From assembly GCA_012800515.1 (NCBI GenBank), contig JAAZJE010000082.1:1-15370 (forward strand): DNA of 15,370 nucleotides, in the 5' to 3' direction. The translations under genes and the position numbers were made by a program. The notes under the pieces are model-generated. The model searched no databases and was not told the DNA's origin. It was given only the letters and a program-made list of their open reading frames with translations. Each line of letters begins with the position of its first letter. The stretch's first letter is position 1. The stretch is from Clostridiaceae bacterium (lineage in GTDB: Bacteria; Bacillota; Clostridia; Saccharofermentanales; Fastidiosipilaceae). Shown here piece after piece: positions 8,240 to 14,306 of the stretch.

Positions 8240-8704
8240 ATGAAAATCCGTTTCGTTTGTGTCGGTAAAATTCGCGAACCCTGGTTGCGCGGCGGCCTGG
8301 CGGAGTACACGAAGCGGATCAGCCGCTTTACCCGCTTGGATTTCGTCGAGGTTACGGCGCGTCCGGACAGCCTGACGCCCGAGGTGGCGCTGGCGCGCGA
8401 GGGCGAGGATCTGCTGGCCAAGTTGCGACCGGATGAGTTCGTCGTATTGAGCGACTGCCGGGCGCCGGAGATTTCCTCCGAGGAACTGGCTGTGGAAATG
8501 GAAAAGTGGACCGAAGCCGGCAAGGGCAGCTTCACCATAGTTATAGGCGGTTCCAACGGTCTGTCCGAAGAAGTGCGCCAACGCGCCGATGTCGCGGTAT
8601 CACTGTCGCGAGTGACTTTCACGCATGAAATGACCCGGTTGATTTGGCTGGAACAGTTCTATCGCGGTTTCCGAATCGCACGCGGCGAGACGTACCATAA
8701 ATAG
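8240..8704 (+). CDS. rlmH: 23S rRNA (pseudouridine1915-N3)-methyltransferase RlmH
   Basis: RlmH is a small SPOUT-fold methyltransferase that methylates pseudouridine 1915 in helix 69 of 23S rRNA on assembled 70S ribosomes, using S-adenosylmethionine. The 154 residues match the family. The trefoil-knot SAM site is IVIGGSNGLSEEV, and the C-terminal block FTHEMTRLIWLEQFYRGFRI and the terminal YHK are diagnostic. The ATG at 8240 (MKIRFVCVGKI) has GGGTGGGCGA just upstream. In Firmicutes this gene commonly lies near walJ and htrA; here it follows walJ by 12 bases with no htrA between. A stem-loop with a T-rich tail 29 bases after the stop suggests that the envelope transcript ends here. Confidence 0.95.
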   Translation: MKIRFVCVGKIREPWLRGGLAEYTKRISRFTRLDFVEVTARPDSLTPEVALAREGEDLLAKLRPDEFVVLSDCRAPEISSEELAVEMEKWTEAGKGSFTIVIGGSNGLSEEVRQRADVAVSLSRVTFTHEMTRLIWLEQFYRGFRIARGETYHK

Positions 8705-8733
8705 CCCTAACGTAAGCAGTACAGTCCCGGCGT

Positions 8734-8764
8734 AAGTCCGTGCGCTATGTTGCGGACTTTTATT
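8734..8764 (+). terminator. Probable intrinsic terminator after rlmH
   Basis: AAGTCCG at 8734-8740 pairs perfectly with CGGACTT at 8753-8759, leaving a 12-base loop. The stem runs directly into a T-rich stretch (TTTTATTT, about 8758-8765). It sits 29 bases after the rlmH stop and inside the longest gap (136 bases) of the first 13 kb, which fits the end of the uppP-to-rlmH transcript. The seven-pair stem is modest, so some read-through is likely. Confidence 0.6.
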
Positions 8765-8840
8765 TGTTAGCGATGTAGAATCAGTATTGCTCGGTGAACC
8801 GTATGTGTGCCTGGCGGAGAGATATTGGAGATATTTGGCT

Positions 8841-9560
8841 ATGCTGAAATTAAACGATATAAGTTACGATATTCCCGATCGGGAAGGCATTTTGAAAGAT
8901 GTAAACATGGAAATCGGCACCGGCGAGATGGTCGTGGTGACCGGCCCGAACGGCGGCGGCAAGACCTCACTGATTCGCGCGATTGCCGGGGTTATCCAAC
9001 CGAGTTCGGGGGAGATTTGGCTGGACGACACCGATCTGACCGAGCTGGGAATTACCGAGCGAGCGAATGCCGGCGTGGCTTATTCGTTCCAGAACCCGGT
9101 GCGCTTTAAGGGCTTTCGGGTGCGTGATTTGATCCGAATTGCCGCCAAACGGCGGATGAAAGAACAGGAAATCTGTAATGTGCTTTCCCGAGTCGGTCTT
9201 TGCGCCCGTAGCTATATCGACCGCGAGGTCGACGGCAGTCTGTCGGGTGGGGAGTTAAAGCGCATCGAAATTGCCACAGTTCTGATGCGCAAAGTTAAGC
9301 TCTACCTCTTCGACGAGCCGGAGGCGGGGATCGACCTGTGGAGTTTCGGTCATCTGGTAGAGATTTTTTCCGAGCTGCGTAAGGATAGCGGCGCGACGAT
9401 TGTTATCATTTCCCACCAGGAGCGGATTATTAATTTGGCGGATCGCCTGGCGGTTTTGGCCGACGGACGCCTGACTCATTTCGGAACCAGGGACGAAATT
9501 CTGCCGCATCTGCATATCCGGCCGTTCAGCTTTTCCTGCCAGACAGACGGCGCCGAGTGA
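8841..9560 (+). CDS. SufC/SmsC-like iron-sulfur assembly ATPase (ABC superfamily)
   Basis: This 239-residue soluble ABC ATPase has no membrane segments. Walker A is GPNGGGKT at 35-42, the Q-loop Q84, the signature LSGGE at 134-138, Walker B LYLFDEP at 154-160 and the switch H192. SYSFQNPV-type spacing, GSLSGGELKRIEIA and LFDEPEAGIDLW are typical of SufC rather than of transport ATPases, and the partner is a SufB/D-like protein rather than a permease. It is expected to drive Fe-S cluster assembly by changing the shape of the SufB-like scaffold. The ATG at 8841 (MLKLNDISYDI) is preferred, with GGAG at 8827-8830 upstream. The frame is open from 8787, but those extra residues do not look like the family. 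The pair resembles the two-gene minimal SUF-like (SMS) systems of many anaerobes. Confidence 0.88.
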   Translation: MLKLNDISYDIPDREGILKDVNMEIGTGEMVVVTGPNGGGKTSLIRAIAGVIQPSSGEIWLDDTDLTELGITERANAGVAYSFQNPVRFKGFRVRDLIRIAAKRRMKEQEICNVLSRVGLCARSYIDREVDGSLSGGELKRIEIATVLMRKVKLYLFDEPEAGIDLWSFGHLVEIFSELRKDSGATIVIISHQERIINLADRLAVLADGRLTHFGTRDEILPHLHIRPFSFSCQTDGAE

Positions 9561-9597
9561 GGAAAGAGAGACCGAGCGAGAGAAGAGAGGAAGCATA

Positions 9598-10593
9598 ATG
9601 GACAATTCGCCGACGACACCCGTCGATTTGGAAAAAGTGAAAAATATACTTGATAGTCTGCCGATCAGCGCGACGACGCGGGATATTTTGGCCGGTTTGG
9701 ACTGCCATATTCCCGATCCGGAAAGAACGGCGTATAACATTCGCGAGAACTCCCGTTGTGCCGGACGCCACTCTACGCCCGAGATTCAAATCGTTCCGAA
9801 GACGGACGGCAAGTCCGGGGTCGATGTTTATGTCGCCGCCGGTACGGTCGATCAGTCCGTATATATTCCCGCCTGCATTTCACAAAGCGGAGTGGACGAG
9901 GATGTCTATAACGATTTTCATATCGGAGCCGGTGCCAAGGTAAAGATCATAGCCGGTTGCGGTATTCATACCCATAGCAATGAGAAGTCGCGGCACAGCG
10001 GCATCCATAATTTTTATCTCGAAGCCGGCGCTCGGGTGATATATGTCGAGAAGCATCTCGGCGGCGGGGTCGGCAGACATAATGTGCAGATCGACCCGAT
10101 CACGCATTGCGAGCTGGCCGAGGGGAGCTATCTGGAGATGGATACGGTCCAGATCGGCGGGGTCGACGACTCCCGGCGTCTGACGACCGGTACCGTCGGC
10201 CCGGGGGCTTCGCTGGTGGTTAAAGAAAGTCTCCTGACGGAATTCGAGCAGAGGACGACGACGGATTTTAATATTACTTTGGCCGGCGCGGGCAGTAGTG
10301 TGGAGCTCGCTTCGCGCTCGGTGGCCAAGGATGATTCATATCAGGAATACACATCGGTAATCACGGGCGATAATGCCTGCAAGGGTCACTCGGCCTGTGA
10401 CGCGATTCTGGTCGGCCGGGGCAAGGTCGACGCGACGCCGACGCTCAGAGCCAATCATCCCGACGCTCAGCTGATCCATGAGGCGGCGATCGGTAAAATC
10501 GCCGGCGACCAAATCATCAAGCTCCAGACCCTGGGGCTGACCGAAGCTGAGGCCGAACAGAAAATCATCGACGGATTTTTGCGGACGCTTTAG
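9598..10593 (+). CDS. SufB/SufD-like (SmsB-like) iron-sulfur cluster scaffold protein
   Basis: This 331-residue protein belongs to the SufBD family, with a right-handed beta-helix core. It is shorter than E. coli SufB (about 495 residues), as expected for the minimal form. Conserved features are HTHSNEKSRHSG near 124-134, KGHSACDAIL at 262-271 (matching the Cys-Asp-Ser region of SufB, with C267) and HEAAIGKIAGDQI near 294-306. The C-terminal helix ends IIDGFLRTL, like the NGF end of SufB. With the ATPase just upstream it should build Fe-S clusters. A single SufB/D-like subunit implies a homodimer rather than a SufB-SufD pair. No sufS, sufU or other cluster genes are visible, so the sulfur donor must be elsewhere. 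The ATG at 9598 is preceded by a purine-rich tract with AGAGAGGAAG. Confidence 0.88.
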   Translation: MDNSPTTPVDLEKVKNILDSLPISATTRDILAGLDCHIPDPERTAYNIRENSRCAGRHSTPEIQIVPKTDGKSGVDVYVAAGTVDQSVYIPACISQSGVDEDVYNDFHIGAGAKVKIIAGCGIHTHSNEKSRHSGIHNFYLEAGARVIYVEKHLGGGVGRHNVQIDPITHCELAEGSYLEMDTVQIGGVDDSRRLTTGTVGPGASLVVKESLLTEFEQRTTTDFNITLAGAGSSVELASRSVAKDDSYQEYTSVITGDNACKGHSACDAILVGRGKVDATPTLRANHPDAQLIHEAAIGKIAGDQIIKLQTLGLTEAEAEQKIIDGFLRTL

Positions 10594-10608
10594 AACGGAT
10601 GCGTAGTA

Positions 10609-13284
10609 GTGAGTGGTGAAAATAAAAACCGAGTAGAGTTCAGGGTCGGTGGAATGACCTGTGCCGCCTGCCAGGCGACGGTGCGGCGCAATGTCGCCAA
10701 GCTACCCGGAGTTAGTGAGGTGAACGTCAACCTGCTGACCGGACACATGGATCTCCTGTTGGACGGTGTCGACGCCGTTTCGGCAGATGAGGTTATCAAG
10801 GAGGTGGAACGCTCTGGCTACGCGGCGGAACTGTTGTCTGCTTCGGTCGGAGCCGTCGGCAACGGAACCGCTACCGCAATAGCAGAACAGCCTGTTGCGG
10901 CTACTAAGCGAGACGAGACGGATAGTGTACACAGATCCCGACGGATTTTTATTTTGTCTTTGTTGTTATATTTGCCTAACTTATATCTCGGTATGGTTTC
11001 GATTTTGGGATTACCTCTACCGGGCTTTCTGGCCGCCGGCGGCGGGAAGGGTGTTCAGGGGTTGTTACAGTTTATTTTAGTGATCCCCATACTCTATTTG
11101 AATCGGGATTTCTTTATCAGCGGAACCCGGGCGGCCCTGCGCGGCGCCCCGTCAATGAATACATTGGTTAGCCTGGGCACAGGCTCCGCCGTATTGTACG
11201 GCATCTATGCGCTCTTTCGGATTATTGCCGCCGAGGGCGGCGGCGACGCGGAAACGGCGCATTTTTATCATACGCACCTGAGTTTCGATTCGGCGGCGAT
11301 GCTCCTGGTATTGATTAGATTGGGGCGGACGCTGGAGGCCGGCGCTAAGAGGAAAACCACGCAGGCGGTACGCCAACTGCTCGATTTGGCGCCGGATACG
11401 GCGCGCCGAGTGGAGGCGGACGGCCGCGAGGTCGTAGTACCGGCTACCGAGCTCAGGCCCGGCGATACGGTACGGATTTTGCCCGGGGAGCGGGTGCCGG
11501 TTGACGGCACGGTTATTGACGGCAACAGCGCCGTCGATGAATCGGCTCTGACCGGCGAGAGCATCCCCGTGCCCAAGGGCGTCGGTGACGCGGTATCCAC
11601 CGCGACGATCAACGGTCTCGGTACTTTGCTGGTGCGAACGGATAAGGTGGGATCGGAGACAAGAATTGCCGCCGTGGCGCGTCTGGTCGAGCAGGCGGCG
11701 GGTTCCCGGGCGCCGATTGCCCGGATCGCCGATCGGATTTCCGGCTGGTTCGTGCCGATTGTCGTGGCCATCGCACTGATTACGCTGACGAGCTGGCTTT
11801 TGTCGGGTTCAAGCGTCGAGTTCGCCTTTAATCGCGCCGTGGCGGTGTTGCTGATCTCCTGCCCCTGTGCCCTGGGTCTGGCCACGCCGGTGGCGATTAT
11901 GGTCGGAACCGGGCGCGGCGCTCAGCTCGGCGTGCTGGTTAAGTCCGGCGAAGCGCTCGAGGCGCTCAGCGGTGTACAGACGATTGTTTTTGATAAAACC
12001 GGAACTCTGACCAGGGGTGAGCCGGTAGTTACGGATGTTGTGCCGAACGCGGCAGTTTACGATACAGATGGTGAGACGGTATTTCTGCGCGCGGCGGCCT
12101 CTCTCGAGACCGGGTCGGAGCATCCTCTTGCCGCGGCGGTTCTGAACTATGCCAAAGCGGCGACCGTGGTGCCGCGATCCTTGGGTACGGTGCAGGCACT
12201 ACCCGGTGCCGGTATCGGGGCGGATCTGAGCGCCGAGATCGTTGCGGAACTGGGCTTACCGAGCGGAAGTATCCGCCTGATGGCCGGCAACGCACGTCTG
12301 TTGTGCGATACATTAAGCGCAGATCAAATGAACACGGGCACAGTCCGGGATACGTCCGCAGGTACGTCGAGTACGATCCGCAATGCGACGCTTGAAGACG
12401 CACTGCGGCGAGCGGCGGGCTTGGCCGAAGAGGGGAAGACCGTGCTGTTCTTCTTCACGGAGAGCGTATATCTGGGACTGCTCGCCGTGCGCGATGAGCC
12501 GCGACCGGAGAGCAGGGAAGTGATTAGGCAACTGCATGACCGCGGATATAAGTTGATGGTGCTGACCGGCGATCGTCGCGAAACCGCCGTCGCGATTGGC
12601 AGGAAACTGGGCCTGGAGCCGGAGGAGATTGCCGCCGAATTGCTGCCGGGCGACAAAGTCGCTGTGGTGCGGGAACTACAGGCTAAAGGCGATAAGGTCG
12701 CCATGGTCGGCGACGGGATCAATGACGCGCCGGTGCTGGCCGCGGCGGAGGTCGGTCTGGCCATGGGTGCCGGCACCGATATCGCTATCGAGACCGCCGA
12801 TATTATTCTGATGCGCTCGGATCTCCATGCGGTTGCGGACGCCTTCGGACTGGCGCGCCAGACCTTCAGGAATATTAAGCAGAACCTATTTTGGGCTTTT
12901 TTCTATAACCTGTTGGCCATACCCTTGGCGGCGGGTGTTTTTTATCCTAGTTTAGGCATTGTTCTAAGCCCGGTGATGGGCGCGGCGGCGATGAGCCTGT
13001 CCTCGTTATTTGTGGTCGGAAACGCCCTGCGTCTACGCAGATATGGACGTAACAGATATGAATGTAAAGGAGAAGCAAGTAAGATGAAGACAGTGGAACT
13101 GAGAGTTGAAGGCATGTCCTGCCCGCATTGCTCGGGACGTGTGGAAAAGGCACTGAACGCCCTGCCCGGTGTCGAAGCTACAGTCGATCTGGCGGCGGGA
13201 ACGGCAAAGGTCAAGTATCCGGACAGCGTAACGCGCGAACAGCTGATCGCCGCGATCACGGATGCCGGATATGACGTAGTCTGA
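10609..13284 (+). CDS. copA: Cu(I)-exporting P1B-type ATPase CopA with a C-terminal CopZ-like domain
   Basis: This 891-residue heavy-metal ATPase should pump Cu(I) out of the cytosol. An N-terminal HMA domain has GMTCAAC (C18, C21). Core motifs are TGES (315-318), the transmembrane CPC (418-420), phosphorylated DKTGT (D462), the nucleotide-binding HP pair (505-506) and GDGIND (701-706). YN at 766-767 and MSLSS at 795-799 in the last two membrane helices are the Cu(I)-type (P1B-1) ligand pattern. The N domain carries a Ser/Thr-rich insert around 565-595. Unusually, a second HMA domain (about 828-891, GMSCPHC with C838 and C841) is fused in frame at the C-terminus. The start is a GTG at 10609, 15 bases after the SufB-like gene, with only a weak ribosome site. 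That suggests translational coupling. Confidence 0.94.
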   Translation: MSGENKNRVEFRVGGMTCAACQATVRRNVAKLPGVSEVNVNLLTGHMDLLLDGVDAVSADEVIKEVERSGYAAELLSASVGAVGNGTATAIAEQPVAATKRDETDSVHRSRRIFILSLLLYLPNLYLGMVSILGLPLPGFLAAGGGKGVQGLLQFILVIPILYLNRDFFISGTRAALRGAPSMNTLVSLGTGSAVLYGIYALFRIIAAEGGGDAETAHFYHTHLSFDSAAMLLVLIRLGRTLEAGAKRKTTQAVRQLLDLAPDTARRVEADGREVVVPATELRPGDTVRILPGERVPVDGTVIDGNSAVDESALTGESIPVPKGVGDAVSTATINGLGTLLVRTDKVGSETRIAAVARLVEQAAGSRAPIARIADRISGWFVPIVVAIALITLTSWLLSGSSVEFAFNRAVAVLLISCPCALGLATPVAIMVGTGRGAQLGVLVKSGEALEALSGVQTIVFDKTGTLTRGEPVVTDVVPNAAVYDTDGETVFLRAAASLETGSEHPLAAAVLNYAKAATVVPRSLGTVQALPGAGIGADLSAEIVAELGLPSGSIRLMAGNARLLCDTLSADQMNTGTVRDTSAGTSSTIRNATLEDALRRAAGLAEEGKTVLFFFTESVYLGLLAVRDEPRPESREVIRQLHDRGYKLMVLTGDRRETAVAIGRKLGLEPEEIAAELLPGDKVAVVRELQAKGDKVAMVGDGINDAPVLAAAEVGLAMGAGTDIAIETADIILMRSDLHAVADAFGLARQTFRNIKQNLFWAFFYNLLAIPLAAGVFYPSLGIVLSPVMGAAAMSLSSLFVVGNALRLRRYGRNRYECKGEASKMKTVELRVEGMSCPHCSGRVEKALNALPGVEATVDLAAGTAKVKYPDSVTREQLIAAITDAGYDVV
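13067..13072 (+). promoter_or_regulatory. Internal Shine-Dalgarno site inside the copA reading frame
   Basis: AAGGAG, within AAAGGAGA, lies 11 bases before an in-frame ATG at 13084. It sits in an AT-rich linker (roughly 13036-13086) that resembles intergenic DNA more than the GC-rich coding sequence on both sides. It is as good as the ribosome sites of the undisputed genes in this window. Confidence 0.55.
13084..13284 (+). CDS. Possible internally initiated CopZ-like copper chaperone
   Basis: Within the copA frame, the ATG at 13084 would give a free 66-residue protein, MKTVELRVEGMSCPHC onwards, with the ferredoxin-like HMA fold and the metal-binding pair C13 and C16. Free CopZ chaperones have this length and N-terminus and commonly lie directly after copA. 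There is a good Shine-Dalgarno 11 bases upstream. In the +1 frame a TGA at 13085-13087 overlaps this ATG as ATGA, the classic stop-start overlap of coupled genes. What is seen is the start signal and the complete domain; separate production is inference. The alternative is that only the fused 891-residue pump is made and the signal is an evolutionary relic. Confidence 0.5.
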   Translation: MKTVELRVEGMSCPHCSGRVEKALNALPGVEATVDLAAGTAKVKYPDSVTREQLIAAITDAGYDVV

Positions 13285-13303
13285 GCGGGCGCTATTTCTG
13301 AAT

Positions 13304-13332
13304 TTGTGAACGGCCGAACCGACGGCTAATAT
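13304..13332 (+). promoter_or_regulatory. Possible sigma-A type promoter
   Basis: TTGTGA at 13304-13309 and TAATAT at 13327-13332 are separated by 17 bases. Each matches the consensus at four of six positions. It would start transcripts near 13339, just before the phased repeats and the accessory genes. It overlaps the weak hairpin after copA. This is a pattern match only. Confidence 0.28.
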
Positions 13333-13360
13333 CTATATTTAGCGAAAATCACTAAAAATT

Positions 13361-13382
13361 TTACGAAAACATTACGAAAACT
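13361..13382 (+). repeat. Tandem 11-bp direct repeat with phased A-tracts
   Basis: TTACGAAAACA at 13361-13371 is followed directly by TTACGAAAACT at 13372-13382, so 10 of 11 bases repeat. A related unit, TAGCGAAAATC, lies 21 bases earlier at 13340-13350, with a further A-tract at 13354-13358. The A-tracts recur about every 10-11 bases, close to one helical turn. That fits intrinsic DNA bending or a side-by-side binding site such as those used by OmpR/PhoB-family regulators. Confidence 0.6.
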
Positions 13383-13419
13383 CAAGTCTAAAACCCCCGT
13401 AGATTCTCCAAAGGATAAG

Positions 13420-13668
13420 TTGTATAATGAATATATAGTTGCGATGAAAACTTCAACAATTCTTCTTTCACCATATGGCCTTGCATATTATCATTTTGTT
13501 ATGCAATTAAGTGATGGATCGTGGGCAGTTAAATGCGGAAAAACGCCTTCTCGCTGGAATGTATTGGATGGCACTGCAGTTGCCTGGGATTTAGGCGTTC
13601 CTCAAGACATACTGTATATTAAAGATTATTACAATACAGAGAGTGTGTATTTTGCGGTGGGGAGGTGA
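13420..13668 (+). CDS. Hypothetical short protein, possibly the C-terminal remnant of a longer secreted-type protein
   Basis: This is an 82-codon frame from a TTG at 13420. An ATG at 13444 would give 74 residues. No signal peptide or membrane segment is visible. The sequence has an aromatic and Gly-rich pattern (YYHFVMQLSDGSWAVKCG, then TPSRWN, DGTAVAWDLG and ESVYFAVGR). From memory this resembles the C-terminal end of larger clostridial proteins with a YHF-x-Q-SDGSWA-K motif, whose function I cannot state. The frame stays open upstream to a stop at 13327 but without a proper start, which would fit a 5'-truncated fragment. AAAGGA at 13410-13415 is only 4 bases from the TTG, and TATAAT at 13423-13428 overlaps the start region. 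The end overlaps the strong ribosome site of the next gene, so the two are co-transcribed. It is AT-rich and may be a pseudogene. Confidence 0.5.
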   Translation: MYNEYIVAMKTSTILLSPYGLAYYHFVMQLSDGSWAVKCGKTPSRWNVLDGTAVAWDLGVPQDILYIKDYYNTESVYFAVGR

Positions 13669-13669
13669 T
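13661..13669 (+). promoter_or_regulatory. Strong Shine-Dalgarno fixing the lipoprotein start
   Basis: GGAGGTGAT is a nine-base match to the anti-Shine-Dalgarno end of 16S rRNA, and GGAGG ends 8 bases before the ATG at 13674. It overlaps the TGA stop of the preceding short frame (13666-13668), and rules out the in-frame GTG at 13665 as the start. Confidence 0.85.
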
Positions 13670-13673
13670 TATT

Positions 13674-14306
13674 ATGCGTAGTAGAGTATTGAGTGTAGTT
13701 ACCATTATTACAATATGCATGATAGTACTGGTGGGGTGTAATTATATGAAATTCAACAATTCAACAAATAAAAACGACTTGCTCACGAAACAATATTCAA
13801 GTGCTCAGATTGAAGAACTGAAAAAGGCGGCGGAATCTGAAGGTATAACTTTCTCAAAATTCCAAAGGGATTTTGCCGTACAGTGTGTTCGCAAAACTCA
13901 TCAAGGGTATTATGTAGTGCTGTTATTAGAAGATGGCCAGAATGCTTTTGTGTTTTTTTACACAGAAAACCCATTTGCCAGGGTCATTATTGCAGACGGG
14001 TTTAAGAGCAAAAACGAATTTTATGCTCACGTCTCGGAACAAATGCCGGAAAGTGAGGTGCTTAAATTTGACCCCCATACGACGCTTTTGCTTCCTTTCT
14101 CCGCGTTTGATATAACGGCGCATATTGTTCAAGAGGGCATTTTTATCGTGACATATCTACGTTTTTCGGAAGGGAAGGGAATGCTTAAGGATCCCATTGT
14201 TAGTTCTGTAGACTTCTTTGAAAATGAAAGCGTCTCTACAAGTGAAAATATTTTGGTTAGAGATGTAATTCCATTTATTTTTGAGTTTGATAAAGTAAGT
14301 GAGTGA
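13674..14306 (+). CDS. Putative lipoprotein of unknown function
   Basis: The product has 210 residues from the ATG at 13674. The N-terminus is a typical lipoprotein signal: basic MRSR, a hydrophobic stretch (about 5-20) and the lipobox LVGC with C22 as the likely lipidated residue. The mature part would be tethered to the outer face of the membrane. A short Asn/Lys/Thr-rich linker follows, then about 165 residues with alternating beta-type strands (YYVVLLLEDGQNAFVFFY, ARVIIADGF, GIFIVTYLRF). No family is recognised. It shares low GC content with the short frame upstream, whose stop overlaps its ribosome site, so they form a two-gene accessory unit. A role such as immunity or binding partner for the upstream product would be speculation. 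Confidence 0.78.
   Translation: MRSRVLSVVTIITICMIVLVGCNYMKFNNSTNKNDLLTKQYSSAQIEELKKAAESEGITFSKFQRDFAVQCVRKTHQGYYVVLLLEDGQNAFVFFYTENPFARVIIADGFKSKNEFYAHVSEQMPESEVLKFDPHTTLLLPFSAFDITAHIVQEGIFIVTYLRFSEGKGMLKDPIVSSVDFFENESVSTSENILVRDVIPFIFEFDKVSE

Larger units (their letters stand above)
13285..13419 (+). other. AT-rich intergenic region after copA
   Basis: No gene was found in this stretch. A five-pair hairpin (GGCCG at 312-316 of this kilobase, paired with CGGCT at 13323-13327) precedes an AT-rich run and might weakly end the copA transcript. Further along are phased A-tracts, an 11-bp direct repeat and a possible promoter, listed separately. Base composition drops sharply here relative to the upstream genes and stays low until about 14540. 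Confidence 0.5.

Noticed and set aside
8764..8790. TTGTTA and TATTGC as a promoter for the SufC-like gene
   Set aside because: The spacer is only 15 bases and the -10 match is poor; it was not strong enough to list.
8841..9560. ATPase of an ABC import or export system
   Set aside because: No permease or binding protein is nearby, the sequence has SufC-type motifs, and the next gene is a SufB/D-like scaffold.
11268..11885. Long minus-strand frame of 205 codons opposite copA
   Set aside because: Its product is low-complexity Ser/Ala/Thr/Arg-rich, lacks a ribosome site and family motifs, and is the expected shadow of a GC-rich coding sequence.
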